Shown here: positions 35,285 through 47,745 of the stretch, one piece after another | How the letters are laid out: the number at the start of each line of letters is the position of its first letter | Numbering within the stretch: the stretch's first letter is position 1 | NCBI GenBank assembly: GCA_026874595.1 | Contig: CM049320.1 | Span: 54,091,070-54,155,069, forward strand | Source of the DNA: Sipunculus nudus | Lineage: Eukaryota; Annelida; Sipuncula; Golfingiida; Sipunculidae | Length of the DNA: 64,000 nt | Reading direction: 5' to 3' | Notes under the pieces: generated by a model | Database searches by the model: none | What the model saw: only the letters and a program-made list of their open reading frames with translations | Told to the model about the DNA's origin: nothing | Made by a program: the position numbers and the translations under genes

Positions 35285-35636
35285 GTTATTTAATGAAACA
35301 ATTTTACTGGCAATGACAGGTCTCTTCATATGCATTTGCGAGTGTATCATATCTCGCTTTACCTGAAATGGATGGCAAATAGCATTGTACAAAATGATAA
35401 TATATTCACGCCTAAAAATTTAGCAATACCCTGGGTAATTTGCTCAGATTACACATATTGTAATTCTTATCTGTGCCCGCGTAAAATGTGTAAGCAATTT
35501 TAAAAATTATCTCATGGATAATCACAGCTGAACAATTAAAATAAATTATCCTTTTCCAAATGTATAATAACAGGATATGGTCAATTAAAAATATCCACAT
35601 AATTTATGTGTTAACTTTCATTAAGTAGTAACTTAC

Positions 35637-35672
35637 CTGGCGGCGGACATGTAGGACATGGAGTTGTTGGCA
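35637..35672 (-). CDS. PT exon, 36 nt (PTTPCPTCPPP)
   Basis: Acceptor gttttacatag, donor GTAAGT, phase 1/1. Same peptide as 32162, but it starts with TG rather than GG. Confidence 0.7.
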
Positions 35673-36213
35673 CTATGTAAAACAAATATATCCGAAATTA
35701 ACAAATCTGATTTGATATCAGCAAACATGCATTAGGTTTCATATTGTGATATGAATGTATTTCCCAAGTTGACAAGATTTTATGCCTCAGATTTGTACAA
35801 GAAAGATGATATATCCACATTAATTTTTTGAAGAAAAGCACAAAATAAAACATGATTTAATATCTATTTGGAAACTTACCTCATGACCCATTTAGAACAC
35901 TGTTTGGTAAGGGCATTTGGCAAGAGATCGCACAGTTCATACAGACTACCTTTTTCACTTTATTTTTCAGTTATTGTGCTTCAGTTTTATATTGTTAGAT
36001 TGTGGCCAGTATTATTTCAGAATGCAACTTCCTTTGACGTGTAATGTTTAGGTATTGATCTGCTCTGAGACAAGTGTTGAGATATTAAATGCTCGTGTAT
36101 TTTTCTAATAGAGAATTTCAACAGGTTAAAGAACCCAATGTTGCATGATGTTACAATTGGTTAAGGGCAGGGACGGTTGGTCCGGAATGTATTTCTATAC
36201 ATGAATATTCTCG

Positions 36214-36215
<2 letters not shown>

Positions 36216-36267
<52 letters not shown>
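36216..36267. repeat. (AT)n microsatellite
   Basis: AT run with a single C interruption. Confidence 0.9.
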
Positions 36268-36627
36268 TATTCTAGTCATTTAATGAAGCAATCTTACTAG
36301 CAATGACAGGTCTATTCATACGAAATTGTGAGTGTATGATACCCCTCTTATCCTGGAAGGGATGGAATATTTACATTGTACAGAAAACGATGATATATTC
36401 ACGCCTTTAAATTAAACAGTATCCTTGGTAATTTTGTTCAAATTGCACTAATGATATTTCGTGTCTGTGCTTGCATTAAATGTGTAAGTAATAATAATGA
36501 ATTATCTCAAGGAAAAGCTAACCTAAACCAATCAAATAAAATGTTCCTTTTTCAAGGGAAAGTATTTAGAAAAGGAAAATTATAAATATCAACATATTTT
36601 GTGTTCATTGTCGTTCCTTGAAAACTA

Positions 36628-36660
36628 ATCTGGCGGTAGACCAGTAGGACATGGAAATGA
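36628..36660 (-). pseudogene. Decayed 36-nt PT exon
   Basis: Still recognisable as CCATGTCCTACTGGTC and CCGCCAG, but the donor is ATTAGT and the acceptor region is disrupted. Confidence 0.5.
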
Positions 36661-37063
36661 TATATTTTTGTAAAACAAAAGTGTTCGACATGAAATAGTC
36701 TGTTTGAACATCCGCTAACAAGAATAAGGTTTAATATTGTGATATGTATTACCGTTTCAGTTTGAAAAGATTTTATGCTTCAGATCTGTTGACTACATTT
36801 TTTTTAATTCTGTGACGCTTATTCGGAAATGGAAGGAAACAAAAAAATAAGACACACGAAAAGATTTAAGATTTGTTTGAAAATTTATAAAATAAACTCA
36901 GTTTGTTTTATAATTTTAAATAACAAATTTTATTATTCAAAAATCCAGCAAAACAATTCAAGTACATTATGTTTGTTTTTCTTTTAAATGTACAATATAA
37001 GGAAATTTGAAATTATAAATATTCCTAATATTCCCTGTAAACTCTCATCCCATGAAGACTCGC

Positions 37064-37150
37064 ATATCGGCGGCGTAGCTGTAGTGTTAGCAACTGTACT
37101 TGAATTCATTGTTGTAGTGTTGGCATTCGTACTTGTATTCATTGTGGTCA
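37064..37150 (-). CDS. PT exon, 87 nt, with internal duplication and GC donor
   Basis: Acceptor gttttacag. The protein is TTMNTSTNANT, then TTMNSSTVANTTATPPI: an 11-residue unit repeated in tandem inside one exon. It is phase 1/1. The donor reads GCGAGT where sister exons have GTGAGT, making this a GC-AG intron or a weakened exon. It shares ancestry with the 84-nt exons of the 3-kb array. Confidence 0.6.
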
Positions 37151-37368
37151 CTGTAAAACGAATGTGTCCGACATAAAATGTTCTGTCTATATATCAACCA
37201 ACATGCATCAGGTTTAAAATTATATATATTTCCTGCTTTCAGTTGACTAGTTGTTAATACCTTAGTATTTTTTAGTATCTTCCACCTAATTTAAATTCCA
37301 ATGCCCCTTGGTATTTCAAATATTAAGGAAAACATAAAAAAGTGTAAGGATAAGCTCATTGGTGCCAA

Positions 37369-37545
37369 GGGCCTTCACCAGGGCTGCACCAGCCGTTTGG
37401 AATACACTTCCAGAACACATGAAACGCCAAGACAGCTTTATTACGGTTATAGTTTTATTAAAAAGAAATTCAAAACAGCCTATCATATGTATTATATACG
37501 CCATCTCATGAAATTTCATTGTCATAATTTTAATGTAACGTAGTT
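37369..37545 (+). pseudogene. CR1-like LINE C-terminal fossil, outlying copy
   Basis: Reads AFTRAAPAVWNTLPEHMKR, then SFIKKKFKT. It lies about 220 bp from the 87-nt exon, the same spacing as in the 3-kb units, so fossil and exon were duplicated as one block. Confidence 0.6.
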
Positions 37546-37779
37546 AGAGTCTCTTCAGCCTTTCTTTTGATCAGTTCAGGATCTTACTATATTCTGTTTA
37601 ATTTTAAATTTTATTCCTGTTGGTATCTTTTAAATGATCTCATAGTGAAAGTATTGTTTGAAGTTTAGTCTGTCCAGCACTTATGAACATTATACATATT
37701 TTACATGTTTAATTAGGTATTCATACGTACAATCATAATACTGGCCAAGCTCTAAATTCTTTCGGTATTCTGATGAAGT

Positions 37780-38816
37780 ATATATTTTTCTACAAGAAAC
37801 GCATAGTGAATCAAATAGTGAAACCAGATGGAAATCAGAAAGGGTAAACTTTTCTTGAGTCATGGTTCAAGTCAGGCAAGGGGGATTTGTGTTCTTATAA
37901 AGAACAAAGCAGCTGTTAATGATTAAAATGTTAAGTGATACATAAGGAAGATATTTGATACTTTAATTAATACTTTAATTTATATTTTAGGTAACAGGTA
38001 TCCAAGAAAATTTGATTATTGGAGGAGATTTCTATTTAATTTTAGACCCAGTTATTAATAAAAAAAAGGAGCTATTATCTTCATTCATCCAAATCTAGAG
38101 AAACAATAAAAACTGGACTGAATTAGCAAATCACACAAAAATATGTAGACAACAGCATCCAGCTAAGTCATTATCTTTTGTTTATCTTTGTTTATCTTTA
38201 ACCATGTCTGAAGGGAAGCATAGTAAAGGCATTTGGAAATTAAATTGCAGTCTTCTTAACGATCAAGATTACATAAAGGAAATTAATGAATATATTAAAG
38301 ACACAGTTGATAATTATAAATATGCCAATCCAAACCTTTTGTTGGACACAATTAAAATTTAGGTTCCTGGTCAAACTATAGCCTTTGCAACATGGAAAAA
38401 TAAAAAAAGGATAAAAAGTTACAGGATGTGAAAAGAAGTTGATAAATTACAATGTATTTATAATGAAACAAAATAAGTAGAAGATAAAATAAATTGGTAG
38501 AATCATAAAAAGACAAAGTTTTTTAAAGACAATCATTTAATAACAAAAAATATGGCATTTAAAATGAAATGACATGTTTTTAGGAGTCATTATATACTCC
38601 TACAAATAAAAGTAACTTCTTTAAACATTGAACAACAACATTAAAAGAAGATGATGAGTATAAATGTGAAATGGAACTGACAGAATTTGATTTTTTTAAA
38701 CTATAAAGTCATTAAAATTAAATAAATTTCCAGGACCAGATGGGTTACCAGCTGAGTTCTTTAAAACTTTTTGGGATGACTTGAAATACTACTTTATCTA
38801 TGTTATTAAATATTCA
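37780..38816 (+). pseudogene. Second L1/Tx1-like LINE fossil
   Basis: Pieces in order: IFLQETHSESNSETRW, SHGSSQARGICVLIKNKA, ENLIIGGDFYLILDP, KGIWKLNCSLLNDQDYIKEI, and KFPGPDGLPAEFFKTFWDDL (start of reverse transcriptase). The GIWKLNCSLLND piece aligns with GYWKPNCSLLQN in the 9.5-kb element, so they belong to one family. Many stops and frameshifts. It ends abruptly at about 38,816, where a different repeat (ccgcacccgtggaaaatccacgg) begins. Confidence 0.75.
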
Positions 38817-39376
38817 CTAGCCGCACCCGTGGAAAATCCACGGCTCTATCTGATGCACATTTTTGTAATGAGCTGATAGGAACTAAACGAAGCATATTTT
38901 AGTACTAAGGTTTTTGCAGGAACTTTTTGTCATGTTATCACTAATATGAATTACTTCTGCTAGAATTCTCAAGGAACACCCTCCCCATTAAATATCAACA
39001 TATAAACATAAAATTTTCAATTTCAGAAATCACAACCAAAAAATGGGAAAGACACGTGAGGCATATACAGGGTGTACGCATTTTCAAGTGAGAAAATTTT
39101 TTTTTTTCGAAAAACAACATCGGTCCGACAACTTCATTGCTCGGGAAATATCGTAGATATAACGATTGTACAAAGAAGCATTCTACCGTGAAATTACACG
39201 AAAGATGCTTTTTATTAGTTGAAGGTCAGGCGACATTGTGAAACGCAAAGTTAGTTTAGTCAGTCGAGGGTTTAGTCTAAGGAATGTTAACAGACACATG
39301 CATTCTTTGTATACACATGCATATGTCGTTGGAGTCTCTTGTACGAGAAACGTATAACTGCCAATGTGAAAAAAAA
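38817..39376. repeat. Unidentified repeat junction and AT-rich sequence
   Basis: Starts with 'gccgcacccgtggaaaatcc', which contains a short inverted repeat (ccgtgg/ccacgg). No ORF or TIR pair could be defined. Confidence 0.3.
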
Positions 39377-39499
39377 ATGGCCCAGAAAATATATTCCAAC
39401 AGTACTAAATTTTTGGTTTATTGTACTGTAAATTGTCATAGAAAAAGCAGGTCTGGTGCAAAATTGACAGCACTTCCAGATAAAAAGAAAACAGGTTGA
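39377..39499 (+). pseudogene. Short THAP-like N-terminal fragment
   Basis: ATG-started 41-codon ORF with FLVYCTVNCHRKSRSGAKLT and ALPDKKK. The Cx3C (CTVNC)...LP arrangement resembles the start of THAP zinc-finger domains (C..pgC....g...h.lPkd). The following frames are closed, so at best this is a decayed fragment, possibly of a P-type transposase. Confidence 0.25.
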
Positions 39500-39959
39500 T
39501 TTATTCCGATGAAAGCATTTAGCAAAGAAACCACTTCAGCCTTAGTTCGTTGTATTGTCTTTCAGCAAATTAACGGAAAATGTAATAAACAGATTTTCCT
39601 GAAATTTGCAGAGGGGTAGAGTAAAACTGCGTCCGTAATCCGCAAGAGATGGAGAGAACCCTTACAAGTCTGTGCAATCCCCCCCCCGGTTCCTTTTGAA
39701 AAAAAAAACTCTTTTCAAACAACCAATAAATCGGCCGAACTATAAACCATGGTTATCATGGAAAGATTTTTCTGAATGTATTAAAAACAACATATTTGTA
39801 AACCTATAAAACGGTACTCGTGTAAAGGGTCTCAGCCCCTCTTCTTGTATATGTTTGGACTCATGTAATTGTACAGGTACATCATGTTTGTGGATGTGTT
39901 GTTTGGTCATATGCAGTGATATGTAATTTCTGTTGAATTAATAAAAGTGCTTTTGGGCC

Positions 39960-40610
39960 CATAACTTCTAGTAAGTTTGGGTATGCACAAAGGATATTTT
40001 TTTCTTTAATATCTAGAAGGAACGAATTCGTAGTGACCCAATTTTTAAATTATGCTGATAACTTTTAAAAAAATCAGCTTCTAGTAATTACATATTATTG
40101 ATCTAATTTGCGGTATGCAGAAAGGAAATATATAGAGATATGGTTATTTATATATGATCAATATCAGAGCAATGTATTTGATATTATGCAGTTTTCAAGT
40201 TTAACAATGGGTTTTTAATAGAAAATTTATGTTCTTTTCATTATTATCTAGAAGGAACGAAGTCTTAGTGACATATTTTGCATTCGCAGGGCTAACGGTT
40301 TCAAAACGTGCCCTGTTATCGGAAAAGAAACATGACAATAGCTCAGCTCCTTATGTTTTTTTTATAAAAATGAAAATAGTGCACTCTTTTGCAAAACTGA
40401 GATAAAAATGGTAGAAAACATTGATATATCCTTTATTATACATGAAAGCAATATTAATTTCGTTTCAAAAGGACTTTGAAGAAATCCCTTAATTCCAAAA
40501 CAGAATTCAGTCAGACAATTTGAAAAATGACATTTTCTTCGGCAATATAATTTTAGTTAATGTTCTTCAATTTTTAAGCTAAAAAGTACTGGGAATTATA
40601 TTTAGATTTA
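39960..40610. repeat. Dispersed duplicated block, copy 2
   Basis: Diverged homologue of 14,390-15,360 in the same orientation; contains two internal copies of 'ctagaaggaacgaa.tc.tagtgac'. Confidence 0.5.
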
Positions 40611-41618
40611 TTAATAATGTGCAGTATGTGAATCCTAACACAATATGCAGTAAGAACTCATACATAGAAAACCGAACAATTTCAGGGTGCAACCTTTTAT
40701 AAAGATCAATGTTTGGTAGTTTTCAGTTTACAAAGTTATATGCCTCCGGTTTTGGTGGTATATTACACAGAAAAATTAAAAAGCGCCAATAAAAAAATTA
40801 TATCTGAGAGGAACCTCTAATACATTGCCAGAAAATTTGCTTTGCATCACATTCGACCATACAGATCAACCACATGCCAAAAACGACATGTTGGTAGATT
40901 TTCAATAAACCGTTAGATATTATAGAAAAAAAGTGTGGTCAAACTATTAAATTTTATTAGTATAATGGTGCCAGTTTATTTGAAACAGGAAAAATTCTAA
41001 AATATAATATATTTTAATTGAAAAAAAAAATTTGCTGTATTTTTAATGACATAGCTTTTTATTTCAAAATCCGAGTATAAAAACATTCCACAATAATGTC
41101 TTTTTGTTCATTTAATGAACAATTTCACTGGCAATGACTGGTCTTTCATAAAAAAAAGTTCGCTTGATTTCCTTCTTTAAATTAAAGATACCGGAAATAT
41201 GTATTGTATAGAAAACGATCACATATCCACGTCTTGTATTTAGCCAGATCCTTTGAAATTTGTTCAGGTTACACATCTTATTCGTGCCTTCATTTGATTT
41301 AAATGTGTTAGTAATTTAAATTGATTAATCTGAATTAAAATCGGAGCAAAAAAACAAAAATTTTTTAATATTTCTTTTTATTGACAATACATGTTATCGT
41401 AAAATTATAAATATCCTTGGGAAATTGTTCAGATCGCACAAATGTTAATTTCTGCCTGCTCAAATCTTAAGGCAATTATTAATAGTTACGTCAAGTAAAA
41501 TCCCACCTCGACAAATTCAACCAAAATGTTCTTTTTTAAATGGACAATTCCAGTAAATGGAAAATTATAATAATTTCCACATAATTCTTGTGTTAACTGT
41601 CATTGCATTATTACTTAC
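40611..41618 (-). other. Intron sequence of an older PT unit
   Basis: Shares ordered blocks with 25,540-26,170, upstream of the same exon type. No exon seen. Confidence 0.5.
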
Positions 41619-41657
41619 ATGGCGGCGGCGCAGTTGTAGGTTTGGGAGAGTTTGGCT
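41619..41657 (-). CDS. PT exon, 39 nt (PNSPKPTTAPPP)
   Basis: Acceptor gttttacacag, donor GTAAGT, phase 1/1, ending in T rather than G. Homologous to 26178 and 27651. Confidence 0.65.
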
Positions 41658-42392
41658 CTGTGTAAAACAAATAAACCCGATATAAAATAGTCTGTTTGAA
41701 TATAAGCCAACATGCATCAGGTATAACTATAACTCAAATTGTGTTTCCCGTTCCAGTTGGGAGGATTTTATGCCTCAATTTTGTTGAAAATATTATTTTT
41801 TATTAAATGACCCATATTCGAAGATGTAGGAAAACATAAACTTAGTTTAAAATATGTACAAAAAATGCCTTTGCGTCAAATTCGACCACTTAGTTCAACA
41901 ACATACCAGAATCGAAATGTCCGTAAAAGTTCCATTAGATACTGGAGAAGAAAACTATGGTCAAGCAGTATATTAGTGGCAGTATTCTTGGAACCCATAA
42001 ACGTTCCAAAAATGGAATATAATCTTTAGGAGTTAACCTTCTCATATATATTGTATATATTGTTGTATTTTTCACCCAAAAAATCTTAATCCATCGTATA
42101 AAAGTGTTTAACAAAAAGTCAATAAACAAGAAAGTAATATATATATATATATAGAAAATGAGGTAATATATAAGCCTTAAAATTTCGCTGTTACCTGGGT
42201 AATTTTTTGCAGATTACACATAATTTAGTTCGAATCAGTGCTTGCGTAATATATGTGAGCATTTTAAATAAATTATCTCAAGGAAACTCTCAGCTAACCC
42301 TTCAAATCAAAGTGTTTTTTTTCAAATGAATAATACCAGGAAATGGTCAATTATAAATATCCACATAATTGAGCTATAACTTTAAGTACTTC

Positions 42393-42422
42393 CCAGATGG
42401 CGGACATGTAGGACATGGACCT
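42393..42422 (-). pseudogene. Decayed 36-nt PT exon
   Basis: Acceptor tttttcatag then GTCCATGTCCTACATGTCCG, CCATCTGG; part of the 5' end is deleted and the donor is GGAAGT. Confidence 0.5.
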
Positions 42423-44665
42423 ATGAAAAATATATGCATTCGGTTTAATATTGCGAAATGTATGTATTTCCCGTTTCAAGTTAACGATGATATATCCACA
42501 CATATTAAATAGTGCCTTTATTTCCATAAACTTTTATATGTAATTAAAATAATTATTCCAAGGAAATTTTAGTTAAACAATTTAATAAATGTAAAATCAT
42601 GAATATCCACATAAATAATATGCAATAATAATAAGGGATAACATTCAGTTTATAAAGGCCATATCGGTGATTTGTCCACTTTAACGTAGTAAGAGCATTA
42701 TTTAGGTTGATATTATCTCTGAAACAGATTTTTCGTTAATAGGATGTTCCTTTCGATTTTCCTTGTACCGATTTCGTTTTGCCATATTTTCCATGGTATA
42801 GAACAGAGAATGTCATCATCTAGGTAAATTAGTGCTTCACGTGATACAATTTGTAACATTAAGCTCGTGTCAAGCGAATACTTTGCAGGAAAATTTATTT
42901 CGCGCACCTTCTACCAAAGAGATCATCAACATGTCAGAATCTATAAGGTCTTAGCAAGAAATTCTAGCGGATTAGATGTTTTTCTTTACGAACATTTAGA
43001 GTATGAATGGGTAAATTAACGGATATGTATTAATCTCTCCAATTCATACTGTACAAGTTTATATGAATGCCACACTTGAAACATGAAGCATGAAAGTATG
43101 AAGTAAGTAATTAGTGTACAAAAACCATTTTTTAAACAACAGTTAAATGAATAACCTTTAACAAACTGGAACAGTTTGAGAAAAAAATCATCATTCCTTG
43201 AAATCGCTGACTGCATGCTGAAGCTTGTACGTCGCCTAAGGCTGTTGAGAACACCTTCTATTTAATATAGAACCTCATGATTTTATATGTCAACAATTAT
43301 TCTTGTGTTACAGGGTTGGTTAAACCCCATCAGCGGAGCGAAATCGTGATGTATATTCTTTTTACTAACACCTTTAAAAACATTGAATTACCAAACGTAA
43401 CCATATAAATCCTTCAGCAAGCCTCTTATGAATTATTTAAGTCCGTGGTACAATCAATGTTAAAAAAATAAAGTATATATATATATATATATTTATGTTA
43501 CTTTTTAGCTTACAGTCAATTCCACTCCAGTCTTAGGAAGAGTGGATGAGTAGGAGAAAGGTTGGGGGGAGGGTAAAATGTGATTTAAATGCAATAAACT
43601 CTTGGTTAAGAAACCAGTTTTCAGAACAATTTATGCTTGGAATGAACGGCTAAGTATATTACCTGGACATCAGCAGCTGTTGGCAGAAAGCATTATGCCT
43701 GTTATTTGCACACGTTTGTTTTAATTTTAGCAGGAGAGGAGGTTGTTTTAAAATGATATTATGCATGTGCGGGTCTAATAATTTATGTGTTAATTTTTTA
43801 CTTCAGGCAGGGAGACATGATATCGTTTGTTTTTTTATTGGTAACTAGAAAGATTATCTCTTATCTGCTATTTCTAAAGATTTTACCACAATGACTATTC
43901 CTGAAGGGTTTCATTTCAGATTATTATTCCTGTCTTGTTGCAAAGTTGAACAAAAAAAATTGAGAAGAAAAGTGTATTCAACTGATTAAACCTTATACGG
44001 CTGTCACACATGGAACTCGGGGCGTAAAAGTACGAGATATATTAGGCGCCTTTAACATTACGTGCGGTTTTGAAATACCCATTAGGTTACAAGTATCTAT
44101 TGTGTTGTCAGTGACCCGAAGTCTCCCTCTGAACTACAGATAGAGAGGAGATTTATCTTAATGATATTATGTTTGTGCAGATCTGATCATTTACTTGTTT
44201 CTTTTATAGGTCACCAATGGAGACATGATCTGTCTAATTTTAGTGGTAACAACCTAGGTTCATAATGTGAAATATATAAAACTAATGGGCAAATGATTAA
44301 ATTGAGTCTTGCAAAATAAATTACCCAGTAATCTGTAAAATGGAAAAAGCTATAGGAAGTGCTGTCTTCTATTTGGTGGATTTAGATATGGCATAACTAA
44401 CAGGCAACTTTGACCGAGGTTTCATTGAATTTTTCATCACTCAGCTTACAAATTAGTGATGTCCATTGAATTAGCAATAGTTATTTTTCCTTCTGCTTCT
44501 TTTAACCTTTTCTAAGGTGTTGTACTCTCTTTGTACGAAGTAAATAATACGTTTTAACAAAAGTAAAGGACATGTTATTCCTTTTAAAATAAACAACGTC
44601 AGCAAGTTCTTAAGGATAACACTTTTCCTATTCCTTACATGATTTATCAGAGGTATATTACCAAC
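42423..44665 (-). other. Intron sequence without exon
   Basis: AT-rich with an (AT)n run at about 43,473-43,490. Two regions (43,740-43,860 and 44,160-44,250) share 'atgatattatg', 'gcagggagacatgat/ccaatggagacatgat' and 'tggtaac', a weak internal direct repeat. No coding signal. Confidence 0.45.
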
Positions 44666-44725
44666 CTGTCGTCGGCGGTGTTGTAGTTTTGGCTGGTGTA
44701 TCTCCCGGTGTTGTGACATGGGGCA
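44666..44725 (-). CDS. PT exon, 60 nt, divergent copy
   Basis: Acceptor gttttaatgcag, donor GTTGGT (weak), phase 1/1. Encodes PHVTTPGDTPAKTTTPPTT. It aligns with the tandem-array exon but has clearly diverged, so it predates the array. Confidence 0.65.
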
Positions 44726-45020
44726 CTGCATTAAAACATAACACTGCGTATTTGACATGAAACGATATGTTTGATTATCACTCAAACTGCTTTCGTTTTG
44801 ACAGTATTTGCAGTATATATTCCCTTTTTTCGATGACAGTGTTTTATGGCATAGCTTTTTATAAAGTAAATTATACAGAACGGCCCCATTTCAACAATTA
44901 AATCAGAAGGGCAATTTTCATCAGTAAATATAAGTAAATATGAAATTAATGCTTAATGTAAGGTTATGTCAAGAACATGCTTTGATAAGAATATTCTTTA
45001 TGAGCTCCGCCAGTTTATAC

Positions 45021-46594
45021 AGGGGTTTGTTTCAGTAACTTTCTAAATGACTTATGCCAAAGCCCGACACTAAAGCCCGAAAACAGACTTGCCTAAGTCA
45101 GATAGATAAGTCCGTTTCAATAACAATGGTTTAAAAATCAAGACTTTAGCCAGACTCAGCGCGATCTGTCGGCAGACAGTTAGTAGAACAAAAATATATT
45201 GACTAGAAGAAGAGACAACATATACTTGAAATAGGGTCATTAACACTATGTGGATGCAAGATTTTAACCGTAATGGCTCTAGACTTAAACATTGCACTTA
45301 TTAATATATGTCTGACTAAATGTTTCAAGTGACATGTCATGGAAACTTTCATTTTGCACTTCAACAACTCTTATTAATAGGTAATTATTTTTTTATATCT
45401 ATAGTTCAATAATATTTTAATAGTAACAGCCAAGGCTATCTGCACTACGGTCGTGCCAATAAGAAGTATAATCCGCACAACGGCCTCTCATATTATAATA
45501 TAGAATCTAACAATAGGCTGGTAACCCCCGCCTCAGCACAACATTCAGTCGAAATTTGTAGTTTTTGCTGGCTGTTTACGCAAACTTTAACACGAAAATA
45601 CTTTAATATATACAATTAAAACGCAATCAGTCTATAACAATAAACTGGAGAAGCCTAGGCCGGGCCAAATAAACGAACTATCCTTGGCCAGCTGCCAAGG
45701 CTGATTTCTTTACCAATCTGTTGGCATGTTTATCTTTGTTCATCAGGTGAGTTTGTTTTTCTTGTTGTCAATTTCCAAACAATTATCATTACTCATGAAC
45801 TAATAGTAAACTATTAGAATATTCAGTGTAAGATATATTTGAGAATGTAGGGCGGTCGTGCGGATAGACAGTTCGAAGAGTGTCATCTAATATCACTTAA
45901 CATAATATGAGAAACGTGTTAATCTCCGTTTTTGGGGGGATTAATTATTTTACTTTATTTTCATTCTTAACTCATGTAGCAGTCAGGGTGGATAGTAAGA
46001 TGAAGGATATTATAGTAATTTATTTATAGCAATTGATACCTTTGTGAGATACACACGTAAATCGAACATAATCAAATAGAATAACAACTCGAACAAAACC
46101 TGTTTGGTTCAGGTTAACACAAGGTTGTCAAGGACATTTTATTTAGCAACCTGCGTCTGCAAAAACATATGCTAGTTTCACTGAGTTAATATATATTTGC
46201 AACTGTTTAGATGCACTGTTTCATAGGCCTCTTAATATATTTTGTACTTCGCCCCGCCCATCCCCTCATGAATTGCCTGCGTACCGCTGACAGTTGCACA
46301 ACAAGCATCAGAATGACAGTTATTGGCAATTGACAGGCAGTCAACGCATGAATCTCCCTGTCAACAACCGAAAGGGATAGAGTGGGTCTCGACATTGCGC
46401 CTTTCAAGTTCAATTTCGTAAAGTGGCTATATTTCTGACTTAAGCCCCGGTATAGCAGGTCTGGAGGTCGAGCCCCAAACGGACTTTGTCATTTTTTTTG
46501 GTATTTAATGGAAACAGGTTTGATTCTTTAGCTGGGTGACTGAAGTCAAAATCGACCATTTTTGGGCTTAAGTCAGTTAAGTAAAACACCTCCC
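45021..46594. mobile_element. Putative TIR DNA element, copy 1
   Basis: The left end, AGGGGTTTGTTTCAGTAACT...TGACTTATGCC, and the right end read inward, GGGAGGTGTTTTACTTAACTGACTTAAGCCC, form imperfect inverted termini. Several subterminal GACTTAAG(C/T)C palindromes are present. No transposase; no target duplication identified. Confidence 0.45.
46253..46370 (-). other. Cysteine-rich exon-like stretch inside the TIR element
   Basis: An acceptor-like 'ttcggttgttgacag' precedes GDSCVDCLSIANNCHSDACC and ATVSGTQAIHEGMG. The copy at about 52,430-52,520 keeps GDSCIDCLSIANNCHSDARC. The spacing loosely recalls GDNF-receptor/GAS1-type domains. No clear donor; other frames are also partly open. Speculative. 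Confidence 0.2.
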
Positions 46595-47685
46595 GCCTGA
46601 TGTCACAAAAATGACTTTACTGAAGTTTTCCATTTCTCTATAAATGAGAGAAGGATATAAAAATAATTAAATCTTTAAAAAATAACCATTTGTGTTAATT
46701 TCCTTTAGAAAGGGTAACCAGCTTCTACAATATATTTTTTGTTTGCAGTTACTAGCCTTTATATTTTGTAGTAAGATATTTGACTGGAAAGAAATGCTGG
46801 ACGCGTTAAAAAAGAACTCCTAAATTTTAGTATCAGAAACAAAAACAAAATACGGCGAAATATAAGTTCCTTAATTTTTACAATTAAGCATAATGTTGAC
46901 ATTTCCTTTTTCACAAGGTATGAGGTTTCGTTCATTTAATTTGTATGTTTTTTCTGGGGATGACATACCTTGAGCATATTTATGTTAGCAAACGGATAAA
47001 GTCTGTCACGTGCCCACGTGAAACGGATAGGAGATTAGTTTTTGTAGAAAACAGTGTTTAATACAGGCATGCCAGCTTAAGAGTTACCTGGGTGATTTGT
47101 TGAGATTGCTTTAAAAATTAATTCTACTCAACTAAAGGCGAAACGTTGAATTAAGTATAAAGATTTATCATATGTTGAAAGATTCTGTGACTAATGTTAA
47201 ATTAAAGTTGAAATGAAATGTTATTTGCGGAAACGACCGGTCCGTTGGTTTCCAATAATGTATCGGGACACGTCCGACTGGAAAGAAATGTGGGACGTTT
47301 GAAAAAAAAAACTTTATAATTTTAGTGTCAGAAACAAAAACAAAATATGACAAAATATGAGTTCATAAGTTTTTTTCAATTAAGCATAAAGGTGACACTT
47401 CCCTTTTCATAAGGTATGAGGTTTCGTTCATTTAATTTGTATCTATTTCTTGGGATTACATACCTTCAGCATATTTATGTTAGGAAACGCATATAGTCCA
47501 GGTGCTACTTAACAGAGTTGGAATAACCAATCCCAAAATAACTGTGGTAAATAGGTTTAAAAAATAGTATGTTAATTTTTCTCGAAAGATCAATCTCGGC
47601 AAGTGATCAATTATATTTTTTTCCGTATTCCTTTCGTTAACTATCAGAGGTTTCGTACTAATTTGTCGTCGCAGTTAGTACTGAC

Positions 47686-47745
47686 CTGGCGCTGCTGGTG
47701 TTGTAGTTGGGGCAGGTGGAGGTGCCGGTGTTGTGGTCGGAGGCA
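47686..47745 (-). CDS. PT exon, 60 nt, array copy (consensus)
   Basis: Acceptor tttcttcgcag, donor GTCAGT, phase 1/1. Encodes PPTTTPAPPPAPTTTPAAP. Confidence 0.75.

Larger units (their letters stand above)
44971..47127. repeat. Segmental duplication, copy 1
   Basis: Begins 'aagaacatgctttgataaga' and runs colinear with 51,101-53,283, including a whole TIR element and its flanks. Confidence 0.85.
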
